Positions 9,590 to 19,187 of a stretch of 64,000 nt of DNA are shown here, in pieces (position 1 is the stretch's first letter; the number at the start of each line of letters is the position of its first letter). The position numbers and the translations under genes were made by a program. A model generated the notes under the pieces. That model was given only the letters and a program-made list of their open reading frames with translations, searched no databases and had not been told where the DNA came from. Source of the stretch: Sweltsa coloradensis (taxonomy: Eukaryota > Arthropoda > Insecta > Plecoptera > Chloroperlidae); the NCBI GenBank assembly GCA_024449915.1, contig JAMZAV010000109.1, positions 372,001 through 436,000 on the forward strand. Reading direction: 5' to 3'.

Positions 9590-9949
9590 GTATGTGCCTG
9601 GGTGTGTATATTGATTTATATTAATTAATAATGGTTATTTGCCACACCACAGCACAAATAGTTAAAAGTATCAAACATTTATTTTATAGGTTAGGTTTGT
9701 TGATTGACAGGTTGAGAAAGAATAGAGAACTTAAGCCTAGTCTGAAGGGGGGGGGGGGGCGACAAAACTTTTCACCTCCATCGAAAAATGCAGATGCTAT
9801 AGCGGCGCATCGGCGGGGCCGAGCGGGCCAATGAGCGATCAGTATTTTAAATTAGTGGTCGCTGATTGGCTAGAACTAGCCCACCGGTGATGTCACCTCC
9901 TACAAACTTCCGATGGAGCAGCTATAATATAAAGTTGTTTGTTACCCTT

Positions 9950-9991
9950 ATCCACGACGCGTCTCGTCCTTCTGGGACTCATCAGGCGGAT
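9950..9991 (-). ncRNA. Near-canonical hammerhead ribozyme motif
   Basis: On the minus strand, reading from 9991 down, there is a stem I strand ATCCGC, the exact core CTGATGA, stem II GTCC with loop CAGAA and GGAC, then GAGA (consensus GAAA, one change), then CGCGTC ending in the cleavage triplet GTC, and the other stem I strand GTGGAT. Stem I pairs over six bases with one G-U. The stem III position is the palindrome ACGCGT, as in minimal hammerheads of Penelope-like elements that pair as dimers. The GAAA change may weaken catalysis. No Penelope ORF is visible beside it. Confidence 0.65.
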
Positions 9992-10214
9992 GGTGGCTCT
10001 TAAAATCAGCTAACTACATTCAAAGAAATCTCACAAGACATAATTAAACCTGTGGTAGGGCAACGCAAGAAGTAAATTCTGCATGCATGTTGTCATCATC
10101 AGCAAGGTTACTTCACACATCATTCATACTGAGCCACACCGTCAGCACCTCCCAACTATGGTGCTCGATAGACAAAATATCCATGACTTACCCAGGATTT
10201 GAACTAGGACCCTT

Positions 10215-10416
10215 TAACATTTATTTTCATTCAAATAATTAATCATTTTTCCTTTGTATGCTATCACTATCATCACCATCAATTTACTTTCATTTAGAAA
10301 CTTAAAAAACAATATTACCATCAAACACACCATAAACTCATTTTATTAACTTTATCAGGCGGCGCCATATGAACTTACCGTCGTTACCGGTTGAAGCGCC
10401 CTAGTTTCTCATGTCC
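10215..10416 (+). mobile_element. I-like LINE 3' end
   Basis: It has TATTTTCATTCAAATAAT, the ATCATCACCATCA block, the AACACACCATAAACTC block and the tail GGCGGCGCCATATG...GGTTGAAGCGCCCTAG with a small internal duplication. It ends CTCATGTCC. Confidence 0.8.
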
Positions 10417-10436
10417 TATAATTCTGTGGCTCGTTG

Positions 10437-10529
10437 GTCTTGTGGTTATAGTATCTGCTTCCAATGCAGAAGGTCCAGGGTTCGATTCCCTCTAAAGTCA
10501 GAAGTTTTTTAACTTCTGATTTGGACTTC
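10437..10529 (+). pseudogene. tRNA-like SINE head with polymerase III-type terminator
   Basis: The acceptor TGGCT pairs with AGTCA, the anticodon stem TCTGC pairs perfectly with GCAGA around the loop TTCCAAT, and GGGTTCGATTCCC is a good B box. A T6 run lies inside the perfect inverted repeat TCAGAAGTT / AACTTCTGA. The 3' acceptor half is degenerate, so this is a tRNA-derived SINE or pseudogene rather than a working tRNA. Confidence 0.55.
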
Positions 10530-10609
10530 AGTCCATCAGTTCTTGTCTTAGGAGTTTGTAAACGGTGACTTTGGAGCCGTCCTAGCAACGAAGCACATAA
10601 TAAATTTCA

Positions 10610-10852
10610 GAGTTGTTCTGAATCGGCCTTGTTGATTCTGGCGTTGATTCGCGGGTGTTCGCACTGTCCATACCACTGATTGCTATATTTCCTATTAAAA
10701 ATATCGATCTTTGGTTGGTTATCGCTCACTCGTCGCATTGCGTCGGGGCCTGTGCAGGGTTGGCTTGGTCGCTTTGATTTAAAGTTCCCCGCTGAAAATC
10801 AGTTATACAACTGAGTGGGTAGACTCTAAATAAAATTTATTTATTATTTATT
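10610..10852 (+). repeat. Short dispersed repeat (GCGTCGGGG family), longer copy
   Basis: It has AGTTGTTCTGAATCGGCCTTG at the left (shared with 39543-39640) and GCGTCGGGGCCTGTGCAGGG followed by GAGTGGGTAGACTCTAAATA at the right (shared with 3374-3486). It ends in an ATTT run. Probably a SINE or LINE 3' end of unknown family. Confidence 0.6.
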
Positions 10853-11845
10853 TATTATAGGTACGATTACTGTATATAATTGCTTCAGTGCTGGATATAA
10901 CAATGCAATAAATGGATACACTACTGTGATTTTCAGCCCTCTGGATGGGCGTAGCTACAACTCACTTTGTGGATAGAAACACGAACAAGGAACAACCACA
11001 GCAGAAAGCCATTAAAGTACGGTTCATAAACTTTATGTTTAAAGTTCCTACAGAGTTCCAGAGCCATATACTTTCACTCCAACCAAATGTTTCAAGTTTT
11101 TGTTTTTTAAAATTACAAATTAGTCTTAGAATTTGAGCGGATCGTGACAGACACGAAATTTAGGGTAGGCCTACTTGCACAATCCTAGTCAGTACAATAG
11201 TTAATAATATGTTAATGAACAGTTGTAGGCCCAACACTTATTATATTATATTGATTAACGTTCATGCCATGAATTTCTACCGATTATGTAGTATGTAGTA
11301 TGTACTTCGAGGAACACTTTGTATTCTTCTTCTTCTTCTTCTTCTTCTTCTTCTTTTGATATGCCCGCATTTTTGGCTTACTGGGCCATCATGCATTTTC
11401 TGGTTTTCCAGTAGAGACAGGTTTATTTTCCTCATAGTTCATGCCAAGTGGAATTGATAACAATGAACAATATAACTTGGCATTTACGTTTACTGGGCTA
11501 ATTCTGAAATCCCGACCATTTGAATCTAATCTTCCTTTCATTGCATTATCATTCTACATATTGTTACAACTTAAAATTAACGATATTCAAAATAATGATC
11601 AAAGGTAAATGAGGTGTGTAAACAAATTTTTTATGGATCATTTATAAAAAGGAAATCGTTTTAACTTATTAATCATACATGTAAAAATGTGGTTCATTGC
11701 TCGTAGTGAATATTAGATAATAAGTTTGTGTTGTAAGTAGATTATGTGTAATTACATAAATTATTTTCCTCACAGAAGGCTTTCCTCTTGAATCGAAAGC
11801 ATTATTGGTGTGTTCACTGTCTAATGAATTATTTTTATGTTTTAG

Positions 11846-11981
11846 GAGCTTTGAATCGAATCAACTTTAATACCCGTTTCGTCCTTAAAACGTTGATGAC
11901 AATTTGTCCAGGAACCGTCCTCCTAGTTTTCATGGTTTCCCTATGGATAATCGCAAGCTGGACATTGAGGCAGTGCGAGAG
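11846..11981 (+). CDS. SK channel exon: S4-S5 linker and S5
   Basis: The acceptor is TTTTAG|GA and the donor AGAG|GTACGT. With the previous exon it completes [17 protein letters not shown], the S4-S5 linker that contacts the calmodulin N-lobe in known SK structures. It continues [19 protein letters not shown] (S5) and ends [12 protein letters not shown] at the start of the outer turret. It leaves two bases of an arginine codon (AG), which any of the three pore exons completes with G. Confidence 0.97.
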
Positions 11982-12119
11982 GTACGTCTAAATCTAAAAC
12001 ACCGGTATCGATTGTCTGATCAAGATTTTATCATTAATACCAGTGCACACCCTTATAACGAGATAATGATTCTTGATTCTTGATGTGGTGCATTAGCCCA
12101 ATTCGGCCCATGCTGAAGA

Positions 12120-12488
12120 TCCATAGCAGAATAATATGATGCCTTGCGCACGCGATTTGATATCTCCCAATCATATGGAAAACTTCTTTCATATATGATA
12201 ACGATTACAAACTTTCTCAATTTCTCATTCAAAGTTATTTATTTAGCAAAATTTGATTCTCATCAAACACATTTTATTTTATGAATATATTTCCATTCAA
12301 ATAAATCTTTTTTCTTTTTTTCTTCTGGTATTACCATCATCACCATAATTTTCGTTCCTTTTTGTAAACTTAGGGAAAAAATATAACCATCAAACACAAC
12401 ATAAACTAATTTCGTTACCTTTCAATATCACAGGCGGCGTTATGTGACCTAACCGCTTAAAGGCGCCATAGTTTCTCACGTCGTCTTT
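12120..12488 (+). mobile_element. I-like LINE 3' end
   Basis: It starts in the C-terminal ORF2 region (GCAGAATAATATGATGCCTTGCG) and continues through the 3' UTR to the tail GGCGGCGTTATGTGACC and CTCACGTCGTC. Confidence 0.8.
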
Positions 12489-13344
12489 AAATAAGCAGAG
12501 GAGAGCTTTGAATAATTATATTTATCTCTGTGGAGAGAACTATTTTTTTGTTTTATTGACAACATATTCATTTGTGAAAAGGAACCAAACAGGAAACGGT
12601 TTCATCACACCGGAAATATGAACAATTTCCGGTTTCTGTTCGTGAGGTTTCCTCCCCTTAACCGTGGCTGGTTCTGACTAGAATGGGCCCCTCCACCCTT
12701 TATTCCCTAGAGTGATGCATTATGACCTAACGGTTGACGCGTCCTTAATCCAAATAAACAAACCGTTAAAAATAAAATTAGGGGTTATAAGAACAAAACC
12801 AACGATACTTTTTAGAAGATGTGGAAAATAACTAATCGGATGTAGACGCGTTGATAATCAATACAATTAAAAATATGACAATAATAACAATAATACAATA
12901 ATATGACATGAAGTTACACTACATAAAATACAATTTTTGGGGGGCGTCATCTGGTGTCATTACTCGGAGACGAGATCACTAAAGTAAATAAAAACATTTT
13001 TACAAACATATTTTCTTGGTGTTGAACCTTGTTAACAATATTAATAATAGTTCTTTGGTTACTCACTAAGTTCTCATTTGACGTTATAATGTGAACACGA
13101 AAGAATACACGCGCCAGTCGTTTCAGTCATTCTCACAAAGAAAATGATGGGCCATGGGATTGTATCTTCTTACAAATTATGACATGGAAACGGATAAAAT
13201 AAGCTTGATGAACACATCTTGGCAATAAGCTTAGGGCTTACAACCGCGGTACCAACATGCCCCGCGTCATCAGACCTATCTTCAGATCACTCGCAGTACG
13301 CAAGTTTCGAATCACAAGTCCGCTTTGGTCAGGGCTTTCGTGTG

Positions 13345-14066
13345 GAAGGGGTATTGTCTAGGCTAGAATTCGTATAGGCCACACACGTCTAACTCACGGA
13401 TATCTCTTATCCAGAGAAAAGGTTGTAAATAAAAATCATTGGACTTTCCACTGTTATTAATATTTTTATTTATGTGATATTTCGACTCCTTTACAGGAGT
13501 CTTTATCAAACTAGCAATTAAAAAACCACAACAGACAGGACAAAAACATTTCACAAATAATATAAATATGGCTGTGTATTAGTACCAAATTATTAACAAA
13601 AAAGTTTTTTTTATGAATAAAAATAAAAATAACAAAAAAACATAAATAACATAAATAAAGAGAAAAGGTTATTCCCATATGTGACACTTGTGATGTACCT
13701 TTATATGTTCTAGCAGAATGTACCAAATATGATGCCTTGCGCACGCAATTTAATCTCTCCCAATCATATGAAGAACTTCTATCATATGATAACGGCGACA
13801 AACTTTCTAAATTTCTCATCCATAGTAATCTATTTAACCAAATTTAATTCACATCATACACATTTCTTTAATTTATTTATTTTCATTCACATACATAACT
13901 TTTGCTATTACTTTCATCATCATCAATTTATTTTGTTTTTTATACAATTAGAAAACAATTAATCTAATCATCAAACACACCATTAACTCATCTCATCAAC
14001 TTTCATTATCACAGGCGGCGCAATATGACCTAACCGGTTGAAGCGCCCTAGTTTCTCACGTCGTCG
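13345..14066 (+). mobile_element. I-like LINE 3' end with a nested Penelope-like piece
   Basis: The C-terminal ORF2 coding (IGHTRLTHGYL and the CCHC region) is interrupted at 13425-13658 and resumes as VIPICDTCDVPL-like sequence, then the 3' UTR and tail ending CTCACGTCGTCG. The interruption is bounded by a 12-bp duplication AGAGAAAAGGTT. Confidence 0.85.
13425..13658 (-). mobile_element. Penelope-like terminal fragment with hammerhead-type motif
   Basis: This 234-bp insertion is flanked by AGAGAAAAGGTT at 13413-13424 and 13659-13670. On the minus strand 13475-13509 reads TTTGATAAA, a 6-bp stem GACTCC/GGAGTC with a 6-nt loop, then GAAATATC. The layout matches the motif in the Penelope-like element at 26172-26206, and the sequence that follows (ATAAATAAAAATAT and so on) is also similar. 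Confidence 0.55.
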
Positions 14067-15411
14067 TACCGTACGTGAAGGGGATCGACTTCAGTAGGTG
14101 AATACACGTTATGAGGGTGTGGCACTGCTGTATTATATAAACATACCTCACAACTAAAAACAAGTGAGGCATAGAAATTGTGTTTTTCGTTTAATTTATG
14201 TTTGGTAGAGAATACATTTTGTATGTAGATTTCCACAAACACATTTTGGAAGTAAATTATATAATTTTTCACATTTCAAGTGATGCAATATTTTAGTTTT
14301 ATCACTTCAATTTAGAACATTTTAGTTCATTTTAGGTAGACTCTAAATACAATTTATTTATTTATTTTGTTTACATCAAAACAATAGTTATAATATTATG
14401 TTTGTCTCTTGGACATAATGCAGTATTCACAATCATGTATGTCTCATTGAAAACAATTTTAAGTGTGTTGATGTTGTAGCACACTAATAAGTTTGCCTAG
14501 TTCATTGTGCTTTAGAACACAGAATCTATACTTACCAGTGTGAATTTTACCTTTGTGTGTTGTAGAGAAGTTTAATCTATAATGCAATGTCATGTGTATA
14601 ACTCTTTTTGTTTTTATTATTATCTGGGTGTTTTCCCCTTTTTTAATTCCAAATACATGGGCATGCTTTGAATTATAAACGTGCTCAATGGTGATGCAAG
14701 GAACTACCAACCTATGAAAATGTTTCACTTTACTCTGTAACAAGGTTGGTGTGTTATTATTACATCACCTCTGAGTACGTTCATGGATGGCTGTATCAAC
14801 CCCGTCATATTATTATTGCAACTAGTGAAAGTTTGTATTATTTCATGTGAATCGTGCTCCAATGGTCGTACCTCGATGTTTTGAATATATTGTATGACCC
14901 TTTTCCCCCTCAACCCACTATCTATCTAGATTTTCAGTTGATACCTCGATCTTTCATTCTTTGGTTACAATGTTATTACCTTTTTATTTTCGACATGGTT
15001 TTGTGTCAGGGCTGCGGTAAGCGGCCCATACACTAGTAAAACATTCGTATTTGGAAATCCAATACAAATTTTTACGTTTTACAACTACTACCATCTAGCA
15101 TAAATCTACATTTTTTCGTACTTTTTGAAAACAAGAATTTATTTGATATCACAAAATATATTATACTTCGTTTTTGATTTGGAGATGCGGCTACACTAAT
15201 ATCGTCGACACATAGTGTATAACTTTATGTTGAATAGCACATGTTTTTGTCCATTCCTCAATTTACCATCACCATCTTTATCACATTAAAAGATCTTATC
15301 TATATCATATGGTAATCAAGTAAAAAACTCTTCTTTAAGACACGATTAAAAATCAATTCTTATTTTTTCTGTGATACATACTGGAACTACGTAAGTACAA
15401 TAAGTGTTAAA

Positions 15412-15455
15412 ATCAAAATACCAGTTAAAACGCCCTAATTTCTCACATCGTCATT
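15412..15455 (+). repeat. Degenerate I-like LINE tail
   Basis: It shows TACCAGTTAAAACGCCCTAA followed by TTTCTCACATCGTC, a decayed version of the tail core and terminal block, with no recognisable upstream part. Confidence 0.5.
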
Positions 15456-15934
15456 CTATTCAAAACTTGTTGTGTGTGATTATTTAGCTCAGTGAGCTTT
15501 GAAACACATCAATAACAAATAAAATTAACTAACAAACAAATATTCTGAATGTACACTCGTAAATAAAATAATAATAATTTACCAAAATACCCATATTTTT
15601 TCAATTGTAACGATAACATTAATATTGCAATATAAAATATAATCATACTGAAAGGGTTGGTTATTTTGTTTGTTTTGCATTATTTATTTTACACACCACA
15701 CAATAATAATCTTACTTTGAGCCGAAAGGAAGTGTGACTAACAACAATCAAAGTGTACCAATTTTACGACTACATAATGTTTGTAGATTTTTTGAACCCA
15801 GTTCACAAACTTTTAATCGTGCAGTTGTTAAAAAATAAATTTTAAAATGAAAACCAGACACTAAAATGATTACGGCTTTGATGCCACAGTTTATATAAAT
15901 TGCCATATTGTTAAATTTATTATTCTACCAATTG

Positions 15935-16184
15935 CTAAATCACAATCATTTACTCAAGTGTCAGGTTACTTAAGGTTCCAATCGTAATCATTTACTAAAG
16001 TGTCAGGTTAGTTTGGTTCCAAACGCAGTCATTTAGACAAGTGTCAGGTTACTTAAGGTTCCAATCGTAATCATTTACTAAAGTGTCAGGTTACTTTAGG
16101 TTCCAATCGTAATCATTTACTAAAGTGTCAGGTTACTTAAGGTTCTAATCACAATCATCACAGTGTAAAGTTACTTTAGGTTCC
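15935..16184. repeat. 42-bp tandem array, about six copies
   Basis: Units share AATCGTAATCATTTACTAAA, then GTGTCAGGTTACTTAAGG. The anchor GTGTCAGG starts at 15958, 16000, 16041, 16083 and 16125, a period of 41-42 bp. The array ends about 780 bp before the first pore exon. Confidence 0.9.
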
Positions 16185-16964
16185 TTCTTCTTCTTTACTT
16201 CGTCTCCTAAATGGAATGCAATGTCGTTCGTGCGTCCGTCTACCAATGTTAATGTGAATGTTGTTTGGTACCCTTGCATCCATCTTCGTGAACTTCGTCT
16301 GACAACCACTCAAAACGAGTGGCCAAAAGCATGCCCATTCTTTCAGTCTTAGCAATATTGTGTTCACAAGCTTTATTTGTTCGAACGTTATTTTTGTACA
16401 GAGAATATTTAAACCAAAGAAACCAATGCAAGTTTAGCCACTAGCCAGTAATAAGCGAAACTAATGAGGAAATTCTAAAGCAATTCAAAGCAAGCTCAGA
16501 ACTTTACGTTGACAGTTAAAATCGTGCTAGTTTTACTGTTTGTGTTATAGTCTGATATATTGTACACCTAATTGGTTTAGTACAGTGTTATAAATGTACA
16601 ATTACATCACGCTGTAACGATTTTACTATACCTTTTAACAGTAAATTAAAACAAAAAATCGAATTACACGTTAGGAAAAACTTTGTTCGCATATACAATC
16701 ACTCAATTTTGAATTAAACGAAATTTTCAATCTGACTCGGAAAAAGCCATAACTAGATTTGGAATTTAAATAAAATAAACATGTCAACGAAAACGTAAAT
16801 GAATGACTTTTGATGTGTTGATGGCTTGCATGTCTAACTGTAACTTTCCTTCCGCTTGCATTTGTTACAATAATTCTACTAACCGTCGTTGTTTGCTGCA
16901 ACAAACCAATCGTGTGTGCATGTATGTGCCCCTCTGGTCTAAGAGTCATTGGTTTCTTCGTCAG

Positions 16965-17100
16965 GTTCCACGACGCCGAGCATGCCAACTTGCTTAACTC
17001 CATGTGGTTGATCGCCATTACTTTCCTGTGCGTAGGTTACGGAGACATTGTCCCGAACACGTACTGTGGCCGGGGTATTACTCTTACGTGTGGTATGATG
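16965..17100 (+). CDS. SK pore exon 1 of 3 (alternative), GYGD filter with cysteine
   Basis: The acceptor is TTCGTCAG|GTT and the donor ATG|GTGAGT. This 136-bp exon completes the arginine of the previous exon and encodes 45 residues: turret FHDAEHANLLN, pore helix SMWLIAITF, filter segment LCVGYGDIVPN, then TYCGRGITLTCGMM into S6. It is the only one of the three with the usual Tyr of the GYG filter. The residue before the Val is Cys, where the other two exons and typical SK channels have Ser. It also has an extra Cys at the start of S6. It is the most diverged of the three and is expected to be mutually exclusive with the exons at 17736 and 19052. Confidence 0.95.
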
Positions 17101-17735
17101 GTGAGTGGTAACCACCCTGAGGAACTCCTTTTTCTTTTACCTCGCATCCTTTTTGTATACACAGGACCTTCAAACAAGTCGCTATCTTTCTTTATCTCTA
17201 TCTATCTCTTTCTTTCAAGAAGCGATAGTCTGTATTAGACGTGACGTCAGAGCAATATGGTCGCCCATAGCAACGAAGAATTTGACTCTAAACAAACGTT
17301 GGTTCTTGTGCACTCACTGGATCAATGCATCATAGCTTGAATATAATAAAACAACATTAAGTAATGGATGGATTGATGGTCGGATGGAGCCATGTTGGGA
17401 TTAATAAGCCATGGATTAGATTATAACCTACAAGAAGTCTTAGGCTAATAAGCTTTAAACATCTTCTAACATGAGAACATAACCTACAAATTGGACCGTA
17501 ATTTTAAGAGAAACTTATTTTACCCTCGTTTAAGAGTGTTTTGCTCATCGGGGAACAATATCTAGTTTAAATTTTCTTTCACGCGAGATTGTAGAAAAGA
17601 ATGACTTGCCACAAGAATCAACTTTTGTTTCGAGTCAGACTCGACGTTGCCACGGCGTTGCTATGTGTCGTCCATGTGCACGACGTCACCCTATCTCTGT
17701 GGCAACCCTCGGTAAACAGTAGCTTCTTCCCCCAG
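17101..17735 (+). other. Intron between pore exons 1 and 2 (635 bp)
   Basis: No repeat or RNA gene recognised. The donor is followed by a short inverted repeat (GTGG TAA CCAC at 17105-17115). Confidence 0.7.
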
Positions 17736-17871
17736 GTATCATGACATCGACCATGCCAACCTCCTAAACTCCATGTGGCTAATTGCCATCACGTTCTGGA
17801 GTGTGGGGTTCGGCGATATAGTCCCCAATACTTACTGCGGTCGCGGCATCGCCGTGACTACCGGCTTGATG
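17736..17871 (+). CDS. SK pore exon 2 of 3 (alternative), GFGD filter with tryptophan
   Basis: The acceptor is CCCCCAG|GTA and the donor ATG|GTGAGT. It has the same 136-bp length and phases. It encodes turret YHDIDHANLLN, the same pore helix, filter segment [11 protein letters not shown], and [14 protein letters not shown]. Tyr of the GYG filter is replaced by Phe, and a bulky Trp replaces the Leu two residues before the Val. It shares a 33-base identical stretch with the exon at 19052, so these two arose by a later duplication than the one that produced the exon at 16965. Splicing it after the exon at 16965 would give an immediate stop (GTA TCA TGA). Confidence 0.95.
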
Positions 17872-19051
17872 GTGAGTGACTCACTCTGGGCGACACAGGC
17901 ACCGTAGTCCCACCCACTCCTCATCTACGTAGTTTTGTTTTTGTTGTGTAGGTAGCGCTTATGAATATGCACGTTGCCACAGATGGGTGTACCACCGTGG
18001 GCCTTCAACAACTTGGCTAAATCTTTCTCATTTCACGCTTGATTTGTGTTCGAATATTCACAGAAACAGAAGCAGACATTTTTTGTTTCAAATCTTCACA
18101 TTGTATTGATCCGTTACTTTAGCGAAGGTGTTCGATTCGTAAATAAAAGCTAGCACTGTTTATAAATGTCGACAACATAAACTTTCATGTAAGTTTCGGT
18201 TTTCTGTTAGCATCTAAATTTATGTAGAAACACGCGTGATAGGTAACGAAAAGCCATTAGGGTGTGTTTGACAGTGTGCATTGCTGAATGGTCGAGCTAC
18301 TATTGGCTTACACTGAACTGATATCGTAAATAGTGGAATTTGATGCGAATGGATCTATACTAGTTCCCTTGATGTATAATATTCTCTTTATGAACGCAAC
18401 ACAACACGTGAACGAGTATCTAGAAATGTTTGTCTCATCAATATAAAGTCTCTCTCATGTCATGGCTTATTAGCAAGTCGTACTCATACCGTTATAGTAC
18501 GTTCAAAGAAGAGTCCATTGAGATAGAATTCCACTATTTACTTGAGCAGACGAGTGTACATGCTTACATGAACATGTCATTCGTGGCGGACATTATTGCG
18601 TCTACGCCTGCAAGCAATAAACGTTGTTTAAGCTTGCCGAAATGGAGCATTGGGCAGTGCGAACTTTGGCCATGGCACTGTGAACAACGTTATTGAATAA
18701 TGTGACGAATCTCTTATCTTGCATTCAATATACAACACACTATTCAAAACATTGTTTATAGTTTCCAAAGATCCAATAACAGTCCTCTCTTATGCTCAAT
18801 ACTTGGCTTTGTTGCGTTACCTTTTGCCGTCTGCGGAGGGTTGTAAAATGACCTTGAAGATATCTAATACACGGTATATATCGTAATATCGCTCGGTTAT
18901 GCACACTGAACGTCACGACGGAATGTTTCTTCGATGGAAGTGCTCGGAATCAGTCTAACAAATCAAGTCTTGTAACCAGGGAGTATTATATTATCGAGGT
19001 ATCAACTAAACATATTTGGTCTTGAGAGCTAAACAGAAGATTATTCCTTAG
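17872..19051 (+). other. Intron between pore exons 2 and 3 (1.18 kb)
   Basis: No repeat recognised. The donor itself forms an inverted repeat (GTGAG TGA CTCAC at 17872-17884). The open frame at 18430-18696 resembles nothing I know. Confidence 0.7.
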
Positions 19052-19187
19052 GTTTCATGATGACGACCATGCCAATCTGTTAAACTCCATGTGGCTAATT
19101 GCCATCACGTTCTTGTCTGTCGGCTTCGGTGATATCGTACCCAATACATACTGTGGTAGAGGCATCGCAGTCACCACGGGTATGATG
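19052..19187 (+). CDS. SK pore exon 3 of 3 (alternative), GFGD filter
   Basis: The acceptor is TTCCTTAG|GTT and the donor ATG|GTGAGT. It is again 136 bp with the same phases. It encodes the acidic turret [11 protein letters not shown], the common pore helix, filter segment [11 protein letters not shown], and [14 protein letters not shown]. This is the version most like SK proteins I know from arthropods apart from Phe in the filter. Joined after either other pore exon it would read GTT TCA TGA, a stop at the third codon. Confidence 0.95.

Larger units (their letters stand above)
9590..11845 (+). other. SK intron (2.26 kb)
   Basis: It contains a G run at about 9747, a hammerhead-like motif at 9950-9991 (minus), a LINE tail at 10215-10416, a tRNA-like SINE at 10437, a short repeat at 10610-10852 and a CTT microsatellite at about 11328-11355. 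Elsewhere the sequence is AT-rich and unremarkable. Confidence 0.8.
11982..16964 (+). other. SK intron (4.98 kb)
   Basis: It contains LINE copies at 12120-12488 and 13345-14066, a Penelope-like piece at 13425-13658, a degenerate LINE tail near 15412-15455 and a 42-bp tandem array at 15935-16184. The other parts (12490-13340, 14070-15400, 16190-16960) are AT-rich, and I see no feature in them. Confidence 0.75.

Noticed and set aside
9631..9834. Open frame after the S3-S4 exon
   Set aside because: It begins in the intron, spans a G run and has no similarity; the SK frame leaves at the GTATGT donor at 9590.
13258..13285. Second CTGATGA on the minus strand with a CGCGG/CCGCG stem
   Set aside because: The stem is followed by GTTG, not GAAA, and there is no plausible stem I, so it is not a hammerhead.
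15935..16184. CRISPR-like regular repeats
   Set aside because: Units are contiguous without spacers, and the genome is eukaryotic; it is a minisatellite.
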